A stretch of 64,000 nucleotides of DNA from Acetobacteraceae bacterium. GTDB taxonomy: Bacteria; Pseudomonadota; Alphaproteobacteria; Acetobacterales; Acetobacteraceae. Position numbers and translations under genes: made by a program. Below are positions 1 through 9,770 of this stretch, piece after piece. The notes beneath the pieces were generated by a model. The model did no database searches and had not been told where the DNA came from. It was given only the letters and a program-made list of their open reading frames with translations. Numbering within the stretch: position 1 is the stretch's first letter; each line of letters opens with the position of its first letter. Where the stretch lies: assembly GCA_025354865.1 (NCBI GenBank), contig JANXMB010000060.1:1-64000 (forward strand). The letters run 5' to 3'.

Positions 1-423
1 CGGTTCCGCCCCCACCGCCGCGTTGATCGCTCGGACATTGAAACAATTACCCAGGGCGATATTGCCGGCCAGCGCATAGAAAAAGCGTTCCTGCGCCTCG
101 ATCGCCAACACCGAACCCCAGCCGGTCATGGCCTTCGCCCATTCGAGGGTCATGATACCGATATTGGCGCCGCAATCGACCGCAACCACGCCGTCGCCGA
201 AATGGCGGCGGCGCAGGCCCAGCAGGATGCGGGCGAAGGCGATATCCTCCCGGTCGTAGCTGCCGTTGCTTAGCACCATCAGACCGACGCCGAAGCCGGT
301 GCCGTCGGGCGCCTCCTGCCGATCGAACCGGTTGACGATCAGGCTGCCTTGATCGGACGGCGCCAGCACGAAGGCGAGGCAGCGCGGCGGGTTGGTCCAG
401 GAGTCGCCCTCGATAACGATCAT
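1..423 (-). CDS. FkbM-family methyltransferase (C-terminus lies outside the window)
   Basis: Minus-strand reading from ATG at 423: MIVIEGDSWTNPPRCLAF...VVAVDCGANIGIMTLEWAKAMTGWGSVLAIEAQERFFYALAGNIALGN; SAM-binding DCGANIG motif typical of FkbM; no stop before position 1. Confidence 0.75.
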   Translation of the reverse strand, partial: MIVIEGDSWTNPPRCLAFVLAPSDQGSLIVNRFDRQEAPDGTGFGVGLMVLSNGSYDREDIAFARILLGLRRRHFGDGVVAVDCGANIGIMTLEWAKAMTGWGSVLAIEAQERFFYALAGNIALGNCFNVRAINAAVGAEP

Positions 424-559
424 TGTCTTCCTCGTTGCCCGACCGGCGTGCCTCGGACGATCCCGGTGGCTGCACGCTGCGGCGCCGTTCTATACCAAGG
501 CACCCCAAGGTCGATCCATAGTGCACGATGCGCTGCCGTTACGGTGTGTCTGGGCGGAC

Positions 560-1264
560 TCACCGACCAACCCGCGCCCGCAACCGCCGGCCGAGGCTTT
601 CCGCCGCAGTCAGAAAGACGATTGCCAGTCCGACCGATACCAAGGACAGGCGGGCGGCTGCCTCGGTCCCGCCGGGGCTTTGCAGGGCGCTGTAGATCGC
701 CAGCGGCAAGGTCTGCGTCTGGCCGGGAATATTGGCGGCGAAGGTGATGACCGCCCCGAATTCCCCCAAGGCTGCGGCAAACCCGGTGATGGCGGCGACC
801 AGCACGCCCGGCGCGGCCAAAGGCAGGGCGATGGAGACGAAACGGTCCCAGGGGCCGGCCCCGAGGGTGCGGGCCGCTGCCTCCAACCCGGGATCGACGG
901 CTTCCAAGGACAGGCGTATCGCCCGCAGCATCAACGGCAAGATCATCGTCGCGCACGCCAGGACCGCGCCGGCTTGGGTGAATACCAGCCGCACGCCGAA
1001 CCAATCGAACAGCACCGCCCCGATCGGCCCGTGCAGCCCCAGCAGCAACAGCAGCAGCCATCCGACCACCACAGGCGGCAACACCAACGGCAAATGCGCG
1101 ACGGTGTCCAACACCGCTCGGCCGGGGAAGCGCCCGCGCGACAGCAGCAGGGCCAGCCCCAAGGCCAACGGCAGATCGGCCAACACCGCGCGCGAGGCAA
1201 CGATCAGGGTCAGGCGAATGGCCTGCCACTCGTCTGGAGTGAACGGATCGGCGAAAAGGCCCAA
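560..1264 (-). CDS. modB: Molybdate ABC transporter permease ModB (start codon uncertain)
   Basis: TPDEWQAIRLTLIVA...EFGAVITFAANIPGQTQTLPLAIYSAL, strong ModB signature; TTG start proposed because no ATG is well placed. Confidence 0.82.
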   Translation of the reverse strand: MGLFADPFTPDEWQAIRLTLIVASRAVLADLPLALGLALLLSRGRFPGRAVLDTVAHLPLVLPPVVVGWLLLLLLGLHGPIGAVLFDWFGVRLVFTQAGAVLACATMILPLMLRAIRLSLEAVDPGLEAAARTLGAGPWDRFVSIALPLAAPGVLVAAITGFAAALGEFGAVITFAANIPGQTQTLPLAIYSALQSPGGTEAAARLSLVSVGLAIVFLTAAESLGRRLRARVGR

Positions 1265-1384
1265 GGTTGGGTCCGACAGGGCTGCCTCCGACTTGAACTT
1301 TCTGCGAACCGGTTGGTTGCGCGCTGCGGTTATGCGATGGTGAGGCCCCGGCACACAACCGCCGGTCAGCGGGAGCAGACGACC

Positions 1385-2161
1385 ATGCTTGCTATCCTCG
1401 GGATCGTTGCCGTCATTCTGGCCGTCATTGTCATCAGCGCCGTCCGCATCGCGTCGGAATGGCAGCGCGCGGTGATCCTGCGCCTGGGGCGATTCCACAA
1501 GGCCAAAGGGCCGGGCGTCTATCTCCTGTTCCCGTTCGTCGATCGTGTTGCCCAGACCATCGATCTGCGCATCCAGACCACCACGATCACTGCCGAGCAG
1601 GCGTTGACGCGCGATACGGTGGCGGTGGGGGTGGATGCGATCGTGTTCTGGCAGGTCGAGGACCCCGCCGCCGCCGCGATCCGCATTGCCAACTACCGCG
1701 AAGCCATCGAGCGTGTGGCCCAAACCACTTTGCGGGAAATGATCGGCGCCACCGATTTGTCCCGCCTGCTTTCGGACCGCAAATCGGCCGACGAGCAGTT
1801 ACGCGCCAACATCACCGCCAAAACCGCAGACTGGGGCGTGACCGCCCACAGCGTCGAAATCAAGGACGTAACCATCCCGCGGGAATTGCAAGACGCCATG
1901 AGCCGACAGGCCCAAGCCGAGCGGGAGAAGGATGCGCGGGTGACGCTGGCCTCGGCCGAGTTGGAGATCGCGCGGCAAATCCTCGCCGCCGCTCGGCTTT
2001 ACGGCGACGATCCGAACGCGCTGAAGCTGCGGCAGATGAATCTACTGTATGAGATGAACAAGGAACGCGGCACCACGGTGCTGATCCCGACCGACATGGC
2101 GAACAGCCTGGGTTCGGTGGTGGCCCTGTCGCAAGCGATGAGCGCGGGGAAAAACGGCTGA
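1385..2161 (+). CDS. SPFH/band-7 (slipin/stomatin-like) protein
   Basis: N-terminal TM helix then ...EWQRAVILRLGRFHKAKGPGVYLLFPFVDRVAQTIDLRIQTT...; slipin architecture. Confidence 0.9.
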   Translation: MLAILGIVAVILAVIVISAVRIASEWQRAVILRLGRFHKAKGPGVYLLFPFVDRVAQTIDLRIQTTTITAEQALTRDTVAVGVDAIVFWQVEDPAAAAIRIANYREAIERVAQTTLREMIGATDLSRLLSDRKSADEQLRANITAKTADWGVTAHSVEIKDVTIPRELQDAMSRQAQAEREKDARVTLASAELEIARQILAAARLYGDDPNALKLRQMNLLYEMNKERGTTVLIPTDMANSLGSVVALSQAMSAGKNG

Positions 2162-2210
2162 TCGGCACCGACCGGCGCTGGTCCGGTCGGGACGCGCGGT
2201 CGAGCGGCGT

Positions 2211-3104
2211 TCAGAACGTGTCGTCGGACCCGCCGCCGCCACCACCGCCACCCGAGTCCCAGCTGCTGCTGCCGCCGCTGTTGTCCGACCAAGACGACTG
2301 ATCGGCCGCCGGCTGGTCCCAGGTGCCGTTGTCAACGTAATCCTGGTTGCCCGAAGGTGCCGCGCCACCGCCGCCCCAACTGCCGTTATCGACGTAATCC
2401 TGCTGCGCCGCCGGCGCCGCCCAGGGGCCGCCCGCTTGGGCACCGCCGCCGAAGCCGCCGCCAAAGCTGTCGCTGCCATGATGGCCGGAGAACAGGCTGC
2501 CGATCGCCTGCGCCGCCAGAATGCCGCCGCCGACCCCGGCCGCCGTGGTCAACGCGGACGATAGGAACCCACCGCCCGGGCGCTGCTGGAACATACCCTG
2601 CTGATAACCGGGGGCATATTGCGGTTGGGGCGGCGGCATTTGCTGATAAACCGGCTGCGGTGCGGCGTTCCATGCCGGACCCGGCGGCGGGGCCTGCGGG
2701 GCCGACGGGGCCTGCGTCCGACCGCCGCCGAACAGGCCACCGAACATACCGCCGGAGGCCGGGCGTTGCTGCGCGGCCTGCGCCGTCGCCTGCTGCGCGG
2801 CCTGCTGCGCCTGCTGCACCGCTTGTTGCGCCTGTTGCAGTTCCCACTCCAGCCGTTGGATGCGGTTCTGCGCCTCCGCCAGGGCATGGTCCTGCACGAA
2901 CGCCGTCTGCGTCAGGCGATACCGAGCATCGGGGTATTGTTGGAACAGGCCGCCGATCAGGCCGTCGGCCTCCCGATCGACCGGCGGCAAAGGCGGTTGC
3001 ACCGTCGCCGGCACCGATCCGGCGAAGCTGGGCGGTGCCGCCCGCTGCGCGCCGCTGACGCGGACGATGAACTGGGTGATGATGTCGCGTTCTTCGTTGG
3101 TCAT
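2211..3104 (-). CDS. DUF2076 domain-containing protein, Gln/Gly-rich C-terminus
   Basis: MTNEERDIITQFIVRVSG...EADGLIGGLFQQYPDARYRLTQTAFVQDHALAEAQNRIQRLEWELQQAQ, typical DUF2076 N-terminus. Confidence 0.85.
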   Translation of the reverse strand: MTNEERDIITQFIVRVSGAQRAAPPSFAGSVPATVQPPLPPVDREADGLIGGLFQQYPDARYRLTQTAFVQDHALAEAQNRIQRLEWELQQAQQAVQQAQQAAQQATAQAAQQRPASGGMFGGLFGGGRTQAPSAPQAPPPGPAWNAAPQPVYQQMPPPQPQYAPGYQQGMFQQRPGGGFLSSALTTAAGVGGGILAAQAIGSLFSGHHGSDSFGGGFGGGAQAGGPWAAPAAQQDYVDNGSWGGGGAAPSGNQDYVDNGTWDQPAADQSSWSDNSGGSSSWDSGGGGGGGGSDDTF

Positions 3105-3276
3105 GGTGGGTCCCTTCGGGGTCCGCGGTTTCGACCGTCACTGCGCAGCAAAGTGGTCCTTCCCGGCCCGGACTTCAATGGCCAAACAAACCCAGGCGTC
3201 GTTGCTCCCAGGGGCACGGATGCTCCCGTGCCATCGAAGTTCAGGGGGCCATCCAGGTTCAGGGGGCCGTTGGGGC

Positions 3277-4101
3277 TCACGGAGCGATTTCCTCGTTCGG
3301 CAGCGTGCCCCAGAACTGGTTGCGGCGGAGGTAGCCGGCATGGCCGGCCACGGTGACGTGGCACCAGGCCGAGTCCTTCGGGCAGGCTTTGATGCGCCCG
3401 ATCACACCGGGCTTGAGGGTGGCGACCGGCGGCGCTTTATCGTTGGAATCGTCGCGCAAGGTGGCCTCCCCGCCTTTGACGATGAAATTCCGCCGCGCGT
3501 TCAAGGTCGCTTGATTGACCCAGCCCTCGATCCCGTCGGCATCGCGGATGGCGCGCCAGTGCTCGAATTCGCGCACCACCTCCACCGGCAGATCGGACCG
3601 TTTGTAAACCCAGTCGATCCGGTAACGAACGCCGGGGCCGGCGCGGAGGTTCACCTCGTTCGATCGCAGCGATTGGAAACGCGGCACCGGCTGGGCGCCG
3701 GCGGCTTTGGCAGCCTTGGCGGCGCGGGCCGCATCGGCCGGCGTGGCGACCGGGGGCGCGGCCGGGTTGTCGGCAGCGGCAGCGGTGGGCGCAACGACGG
3801 CGGGCGCGACGACGGCCGGCACTGCGGGCGGCGCCGGTTTGGCGGGCGCGGCGGCCGGCGGGATGGCCGGCTTCTGCGCATGGGTCTGGCCTTGCGGCTG
3901 GACCACCGGGGTGCGGTGCGCGCCAGACGTGGTGGCCAAAGGGGGGATTGGCGGCACGGAAGGCGGCTTTTTCGTCGCCGGGGCGGCCGGTTGCGCCGGG
4001 GACGGGGTCGGCTGCTGCGCCCAGCCGGCAACCGGCGCGAGCAGCAGCGCGGTCAGCGGCAAAAGCGTCCGGACGGTTGCAAGCACGGAAGTGACACGCA
4101 T
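3277..4101 (-). CDS. SH3 domain-containing protein (exported, Pro/Ala-rich linker)
   Basis: Signal peptide MRVTSVLATVRTLLPLTALLLAPVAGWAQ; VNLRAGPGVRYRIDWVYKRSDLPVEVVREFEHWRAIRDADGIEGWVNQATL bacterial SH3. Confidence 0.85.
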   Translation of the reverse strand: MRVTSVLATVRTLLPLTALLLAPVAGWAQQPTPSPAQPAAPATKKPPSVPPIPPLATTSGAHRTPVVQPQGQTHAQKPAIPPAAAPAKPAPPAVPAVVAPAVVAPTAAAADNPAAPPVATPADAARAAKAAKAAGAQPVPRFQSLRSNEVNLRAGPGVRYRIDWVYKRSDLPVEVVREFEHWRAIRDADGIEGWVNQATLNARRNFIVKGGEATLRDDSNDKAPPVATLKPGVIGRIKACPKDSAWCHVTVAGHAGYLRRNQFWGTLPNEEIAP

Positions 4102-4150
4102 GCGGGGACCTCTCGCATCGACGGTTGCGGCCGCAGCCAAGCCGGAAGGG

Positions 4151-4555
4151 TTACAGCGTGACAATCTGACCCGCCCCGACGGCCGAAAGGAAGGTGGCGA
4201 CGCCCGCGACCTCGGTTTGCGGTAGCAGCCCGGCGGGATCGATGTTTTCGGCGCGCAGCCCGGCCTCGCAGGCGATGGTGCGGACATGCAGTTCCAAAGC
4301 GGCCTCCCGCAGTTCTTCCAGACCGGCGACGCCGGACGGGCGGATGCGAGCGTCGCGGGCGGCGTCGTCCAGCGCCTGCCAGTCGCGCAGCAGGGCTTTG
4401 CAGCCGGCATTGGTGGCGAACAGCACGACATCGCGCCCCAGCGCCGCCGCGCCCGAGGCCATGACGAACGCATAATGGGCGCGTTCGTGCGTGCCCGATA
4501 TCAGCAGGATGCCCAGCGGCTCAGACCGCACAGACCGGCCCTGCGGTTGCGGCAT
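4151..4555 (-). CDS. DsrE/DsrF-like family protein
   Basis: [43 protein letters not shown]..., DsrE-like fold pattern; start overlaps the end of the moeB-like gene. Confidence 0.7.
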   Translation of the reverse strand: MPQPQGRSVRSEPLGILLISGTHERAHYAFVMASGAAALGRDVVLFATNAGCKALLRDWQALDDAARDARIRPSGVAGLEELREAALELHVRTIACEAGLRAENIDPAGLLPQTEVAGVATFLSAVGAGQIVTL

Positions 4556-5339
4556 GGGCGGACAGGTCGGCGATCGTCGCATGCGGCCCGCACAGCGCGC
4601 ATTTCGGGTCGGGGCGCAGCTTGATGGTGCGGAAGCGGGTTGCCAGCGCGTCCCAGACCAGCAGCCGCCCGGACAGCGAATCGCCGATCCCCAGGATTTC
4701 CTTCAGCACCTCGGTCGCCTGCAGGGTGCCCATAACCCCGGTGACGGCGCCAAGCACCCCGGCTTCCCCGCAGGAGGGCACCAGCCCGTCGGGCGGCGGT
4801 TCGGGATAGAGGCAGCGGTAGCACGGCCCGCCGGTATGCGGCTTGAACACCGACAATTGCCCGTCGAACCGCAGCACTGCCGCCGAGACCAAAGTGCGCT
4901 GCGCCAGCGCGCAGGCGTCGGCGATCAGGAAGCGTGTGGCGAAATTGTCGGTGCCGTCGCAGACGATATCGTATTGCCGGATCAGGTCGATCGCGTTGTC
5001 CGGACCCAGGCGGATTTCGTGCGGGACGACGTTCGCCTCCGGATTGATGGCGCGCGCGGCTTCGGCGGCCGACAGCGCTTTCGGCACCCCGATGCGGGCG
5101 GTGGTATGCGCGATCTGGCGTTGCAGGTTGGAAAGCTCCACCCGGTCGTCGTCCACCAGCCCGATCGTGCCGACGCCGGCAGCGGCCAGATACAGCGCGA
5201 GCGGCGAACCCAGCCCCCCGGCGCCGATCGCCAGCACCTTCGCGGCCTTGAGTTTCGCCTGCCCGGTGCCGCCAACCTGCTGCAACAGGATGTGGCGGGA
5301 GTAGCGGCGTATTTCGTCTTCGGAGAAATCCAGATCCAT
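4521..5339 (-). CDS. moeB: HesA/MoeB/ThiF family adenylyltransferase
   Basis: [75 protein letters not shown]...[14 protein letters not shown]-binding GxGxxG and paired CxxC. Confidence 0.9.
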   Translation of the reverse strand: MDLDFSEDEIRRYSRHILLQQVGGTGQAKLKAAKVLAIGAGGLGSPLALYLAAAGVGTIGLVDDDRVELSNLQRQIAHTTARIGVPKALSAAEAARAINPEANVVPHEIRLGPDNAIDLIRQYDIVCDGTDNFATRFLIADACALAQRTLVSAAVLRFDGQLSVFKPHTGGPCYRCLYPEPPPDGLVPSCGEAGVLGAVTGVMGTLQATEVLKEILGIGDSLSGRLLVWDALATRFRTIKLRPDPKCALCGPHATIADLSAHAATAGPVCAV

Positions 5340-5492
5340 GAATCCAATATAGGCCGGCCCTCGCCGACGTCCAATAACCCCGGCAACAACCCCGGCAACA
5401 ACCCTGGTAACCCCGGCAACAACCTTGGCGAACTTGCACAAACCCGGCGGTTGGTTCAAATCGGCAGCCACAGCGCGATTGAGGGAAAAACC

Positions 5493-6911
5493 ATGTCCGC
5501 CAGCAAGCCGAGGACTCTGTTCGACAAAATTTGGGATGCCCACGTCGTGGAGCGGCTGCCGGACGGAACCTGCATCCTTTATATCGACCGGCATCTTCTG
5601 CACGAGGTCACCAGCCCGCAGGCGTTCGAAGGCCTGCGCGCCGCCGGCCGCAAGCTGCGCCGCCCCGACCTGCACATCGCCGTCGCGGACCACAACATCC
5701 CGACCAAGGGATCCCGCATCCCGAAGGATATTCAGGAAGAAGACAGCCGCATTCAGGTCGAAACCCTGGAAAAGAACGTCAAAGAATTCGGCGTGCCGTA
5801 CATTCCCATTCTGGATAAGCGCCAGGGCATCGTGCACATCATCGGGCCAGAGCTGGGCCTGAGCCTGCCCGGCACCACCCTGGTCTGCGGCGACAGCCAT
5901 ACCTCCACCCATGGGGCGCTGGGTTCGCTGGCGTTCGGCATCGGCACGTCCGAGGTCGAGCATGTCATGGCAACCCAGACCCTGCTGCAAGCGCCGCAGA
6001 AAAACATGCGCATCGACGTCACCGGCACTCTCGGCCTCGGCTGCTCGGCGAAAGACGTCGTGCTGGCGATCATCGGCAAGATCACGACGGCCGGCGGCAA
6101 TGGGCATGTGATCGAATACACCGGCGATACCATCGTCGGGCTGGACATGGCCGGTCGCATGACCGTGTCCAACATGACGATCGAAGGGGGTGCCCGAGCG
6201 GGGCTGATCGCGCCGGACCAGACGACGTTCGACTATATTAAGGGCCGTGAATTCGCCCCCAAGGGGGAGGCGTGGGACAAGGCGCTCGCGTATTGGAAGA
6301 CCCTGCCGACCGATCCCGGCGCGCATTACGACACGCAGGTGTTCATGACCTCGGCCGAAATCGCGCCGATGGTCACCTGGGGCACCACCCCCGGACAGGT
6401 CGTCCCGGTCACCGGCATCGTGCCGAACCCGATGGATATCGAAGACGAAGGCAAGCGCGCGCAGCACCAACGCATGCTGGAATACATGGGCCTGACCCCC
6501 GGCCAGCACATGACCGATCTGGCGATCGACGTGGTGTTCATCGGGTCCTGCACCAACGGCCGCATCGAAGACATTCGCGCGGCGGCGCAGGTTGCGAAGG
6601 GGCGTAAGGTGGCCGACGGGGTGCAGGCGCTGGTCGTGCCGGGCTCCGGCTTGGTCAAGGCGCAAGCGGAAGCCGAGGGGCTGGACCGCATCCTGCTGGA
6701 AGCCGGGTTCGAATGGCGCGATCCCTGCTGCTCGATGTGCCTGGGCATGAACCCGGACAAGATCACGGCAGGCCAACGCTGCGCCAGCACGTCGAACCGG
6801 AACTTCGAAGGCCGCCAGGGCATCGGCGGACGCACGCATCTGGTGTCGCCGGCAATGGCCGCTGCCGCCGCCGTCACCGGGCGTTTCGCCGACGTCCGGC
6901 AAATGGGTTGA
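5493..6911 (+). CDS. leuC: 3-isopropylmalate dehydratase large subunit
   Basis: [49 protein letters not shown]...; aconitase-family Fe-S cysteines; followed by leuD and leuB. Confidence 0.97.
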   Translation: MSASKPRTLFDKIWDAHVVERLPDGTCILYIDRHLLHEVTSPQAFEGLRAAGRKLRRPDLHIAVADHNIPTKGSRIPKDIQEEDSRIQVETLEKNVKEFGVPYIPILDKRQGIVHIIGPELGLSLPGTTLVCGDSHTSTHGALGSLAFGIGTSEVEHVMATQTLLQAPQKNMRIDVTGTLGLGCSAKDVVLAIIGKITTAGGNGHVIEYTGDTIVGLDMAGRMTVSNMTIEGGARAGLIAPDQTTFDYIKGREFAPKGEAWDKALAYWKTLPTDPGAHYDTQVFMTSAEIAPMVTWGTTPGQVVPVTGIVPNPMDIEDEGKRAQHQRMLEYMGLTPGQHMTDLAIDVVFIGSCTNGRIEDIRAAAQVAKGRKVADGVQALVVPGSGLVKAQAEAEGLDRILLEAGFEWRDPCCSMCLGMNPDKITAGQRCASTSNRNFEGRQGIGGRTHLVSPAMAAAAAVTGRFADVRQMG

Positions 6912-6960
6912 GCCGATCGCTGCACGACGCCGTTAACGCCTCCTGCCAGGAGAAATGACC

Positions 6961-7587
6961 ATGGAACCCTTCACCAAACTGACCGGCATCGCCGCCCCGC
7001 TGCCGATGCAGAACGTCGATACCGACAAGATCATCCCGGCCCGCTTCCTGAAGACCATCAAGCGGTCCGGCCTCGGCGTGCATCTGTTCGACCCGCTGCG
7101 TTTCAACAAGGACGGGTCGGAGAAGCCGGAATTCGTGCTGAACCAGGAACCGTACCGCAAGGCCGAAATCATCGTCGCTTTCGAGAATTTCGGCTGCGGG
7201 TCCTCCCGCGAGCATGCCCCCTGGGCGCTGCTGGATTTCGGCATCCGCTGCATTATCGCGCCGGATTTCGCCGATATCTTCTTCAATAACAGCTTCAAGA
7301 ACGGCATCCTGCCGGTGCGGCTGCCGCGCGCGGTCTGCAACCAATTGATCGAGGACACCAAGATGGGCGGCAACGCCCGCATCACGGTGGACCTTGAACG
7401 CCAGGTCGTCGTCCGCCCGAACGGGGAGGAAATCCCGTTCGAAATCGACGCCTTTCGCAAACATCTGCTGCTGAACGGCCTCGACGATATCGGGCAGACG
7501 CTGCAACACAGCACGTCCATCGACAGCTACGAAGCCCGGCAAGAGCAGGATCGATCCTGGATGCCGACCACCATGACCGCCGCCTGA
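6961..7587 (+). CDS. leuD: 3-isopropylmalate dehydratase small subunit
   Basis: [39 protein letters not shown]...; AGGAG at about 6948 better spaced for ATG 6961 than 6955. Confidence 0.96.
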   Translation: MEPFTKLTGIAAPLPMQNVDTDKIIPARFLKTIKRSGLGVHLFDPLRFNKDGSEKPEFVLNQEPYRKAEIIVAFENFGCGSSREHAPWALLDFGIRCIIAPDFADIFFNNSFKNGILPVRLPRAVCNQLIEDTKMGGNARITVDLERQVVVRPNGEEIPFEIDAFRKHLLLNGLDDIGQTLQHSTSIDSYEARQEQDRSWMPTTMTAA

Positions 7588-7606
7588 TCCGGGAAAGACA
7601 GATACC

Positions 7607-8719
7607 ATGGCCGCCAACAAGAAATTGCTGATCCTGCCCGGCGACGGCATCGGCCCGGAAGTGATGCGCGAAGTCCGCCGCGTCATCGACTGGATGGACC
7701 GCCGCCGCATGGTCACCTTCGATGTGTCCGAGGACTTCGTCGGCGGCGCCTCGATCGATGCCAAGGGCACCCCGATCGCCGACAACACGTTGCAGGCAGC
7801 AAAAGACGCCGACGCCATCCTGTTCGGGTCCGTCGGCGGCCCGAAATGGGACAAGCTCGGCTTCGACATGCGGCCGGAAATCGCGATCCTGCGGCTGCGC
7901 AAGGAACTCGACCTGTTCGCCAATCTGCGCCCGGCGATCGTGTTCGACCCGCTGGTCGATGCGTCCACCCTCAAGGCCGATGTCATCAAGGGCCTCGACC
8001 TGATGATCGTGCGGGAAAGCACCGGCGGCATCTACTTCGGCGAGCCGCGCGGCGTGGAAACCATGGCCAACGGGGAAAAGCGGGGCTTCGACACCGAAAC
8101 CTACACCACCGGCGAAATCCAGCGCGTGGCGCGGGTCGGGTTCGAGTTGGCCCGCAAGCGGCAGAACAAACTGTGCAGCGTGGAAAAAGCCAACGTCATG
8201 CAATCCGGCCTGTTCTGGCGCCAGACCGTCGCCGCGCTGGGCGCCGCCGAATACCCGGATGTCGCGCTGTCGCACATGTACGCGGATAATTGCGCCATGC
8301 AGTTGGTGCGCAACCCGCGCCAGTTCGACGTGATCGTGACATCGAATATCTTCGGCGACCTGCTGTCCGACCTCGCCTCTATGCTGACCGGTAGCCTCGG
8401 CATGCTGCCATCCGCCACGCTGGGCGCCATCCAGCCGTCCGGCAAACGGCATGCGCTGTATGAACCGATCCACGGCAGCGCCCCCGATATCGCCGGCAAA
8501 GGGGTCGCCAATCCGTTGGCCCAGATCCTGAGTTTCGCGATGCTGCTGCGCTATTCCTTCGGCATGGACGAAGACGCCGCGCTGATCGAGAAAGCCTGCG
8601 TCAACGTGTTGGGATCCGGCTTGCGGACCGCCGACATCATGGGCCCGGCCACCGCGCGCGTCGGTACGGGCGTGATGGGCGAGTCGATCCTGCGGGAATT
8701 GGAAAAACTCGCCGCCTAA
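7607..8719 (+). CDS. leuB: 3-isopropylmalate dehydrogenase
   Basis: MAANKKLLILPGDGIGPEVMREVRRVIDWM...YADNCAMQLVRNPRQFDVIVTSNIFGDLLSDLASMLTGSLGMLPSATLG. Confidence 0.97.
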   Translation: MAANKKLLILPGDGIGPEVMREVRRVIDWMDRRRMVTFDVSEDFVGGASIDAKGTPIADNTLQAAKDADAILFGSVGGPKWDKLGFDMRPEIAILRLRKELDLFANLRPAIVFDPLVDASTLKADVIKGLDLMIVRESTGGIYFGEPRGVETMANGEKRGFDTETYTTGEIQRVARVGFELARKRQNKLCSVEKANVMQSGLFWRQTVAALGAAEYPDVALSHMYADNCAMQLVRNPRQFDVIVTSNIFGDLLSDLASMLTGSLGMLPSATLGAIQPSGKRHALYEPIHGSAPDIAGKGVANPLAQILSFAMLLRYSFGMDEDAALIEKACVNVLGSGLRTADIMGPATARVGTGVMGESILRELEKLAA

Positions 8720-8747
8720 CAAATCCCCGAAAGGGGGTTGCCCTGGG

Positions 8748-8773
8748 GGGGCGGTTCGGTTAGACACCGCCCC
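8748..8773 (+). terminator. Possible leuB-distal hairpin (no T-run)
   Basis: GGGGCGGT-N10-ACCGCCCC perfect 8-bp stem between leuB and tRNA-Arg. Confidence 0.35.
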
Positions 8774-8779
8774 TCGGTT

Positions 8780-8856
8780 GCGCCCGTAGCTCAATTGGAT
8801 AGAGCACCAGACTACGAATCTGGGGGTTGGAAGTTCGAGTCTTTCCGGGCGCGCCA
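8780..8856 (+). tRNA. tRNA-Arg (anticodon ACG), CCA encoded
   Basis: GCGCCCGTAGCTCAATTGGATAGAGCACCAGACTACGAATCTGG...GTTCGAGTC...CGGGCGCGCCA; 7-bp acceptor, loop CTACGAA. Confidence 0.95.
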
Positions 8857-8952
8857 GTTTCTCCGTCGACGTCCGCATGCGGTCTTGCGGCAAGTCCGGA
8901 GCCTTCGGATCATTGTCAGTTCAGCCCGCAGGCGCCGCGCCAGCCGCAGCGT

Positions 8953-9723
8953 CTACTGTCCCTTGAAAACCGGCTGCCGCTTTTCCAACTGAGCGCGCCG
9001 CGCTTCCCTGGCATCCTCGGTCCTGGAAAGCTCGTAGGTGAAATTCTGCTCGAACCGGTAAGCGTCTTTCGGCGGCATCAGTTCCACCAGATTGGTGCTC
9101 AGCTTCGCCCGATTGATCCCCGTCGGGCTTTTCGACGCAATCCGCTCGGCCATTTTCAACGCCGCCGGCAGCAGTTCGTCCGGCGCCCACACCGAGTCGA
9201 GGATGCCCAGCCGATACAACTCGCTGGCGGGCAGCCGATCGCCGGTGAACATCAGCCGACGCACGAAGGATTTGCTGAATAACTGATTGAGCATGGCCGC
9301 GCCGCCGGCCAGACCGACGTCGATCTCCGGCATGCCGAACACCGCAGTTTCCGAGGCCATCATGATGTCGCACGCGGCCATCAGCCCGAAGCCGGCGCCG
9401 AGTGCCGCACCGTTGACGGCAGCGATGACCGGCTTGAGGCATTCTTTGATCGAATTCCCGGTTTCCCGGGTGACGCGGTTGTGGTGCCAATAGGTGCCCG
9501 GCACGCCGGCGTCCGGCCGTTGCTTCAGATCGGCACCGGCCGAGAAAATCTTACCCTGCGCGGTCAGCACCACCACCCGGATGTCGGGGCGATCGGTGGC
9601 CTCGTCGAAAATATCGATCAGGCGATGGCGCATCTCGGCGTCGATCGCATTCACCGGCGGGCGGTTCAGCGTCGCCACCGCGACATAATTCGATACTTCC
9701 AGCTTCACGACATCGGACGACAT
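8953..9723 (-). CDS. Enoyl-CoA hydratase/isomerase family protein
   Basis: MSSDVVKLEVSNYVAVATLNRPPVNAIDAEMRHRL...IFSAGADLKQR...PVIAAVNGAALGAGFGLMAACDIMMAS crotonase motifs. Confidence 0.93.
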   Translation of the reverse strand: MSSDVVKLEVSNYVAVATLNRPPVNAIDAEMRHRLIDIFDEATDRPDIRVVVLTAQGKIFSAGADLKQRPDAGVPGTYWHHNRVTRETGNSIKECLKPVIAAVNGAALGAGFGLMAACDIMMASETAVFGMPEIDVGLAGGAAMLNQLFSKSFVRRLMFTGDRLPASELYRLGILDSVWAPDELLPAALKMAERIASKSPTGINRAKLSTNLVELMPPKDAYRFEQNFTYELSRTEDAREARRAQLEKRQPVFKGQ

Positions 9724-9770
9724 GGCGATTTCTCCCTCCCGACCAGTGTATCGCGGGGTGGGGCTGCACG

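Noticed and set aside
4521-6902. 793-aa minus-strand ORF
   Set aside because: Only the last 272 aa are the MoeB-like protein; the rest is antisense to leuC.
4491-6911. 806-aa plus-strand ORF extending leuC upstream
   Set aside because: The first part is antisense to moeB; the leuC homology begins at [15 protein letters not shown] (5493).
8780-8956. tRNA-Arg as an integration site of a genomic island
   Set aside because: No integrase, no att duplication of the tRNA 3' end seen, and flanking genes look like core genome.
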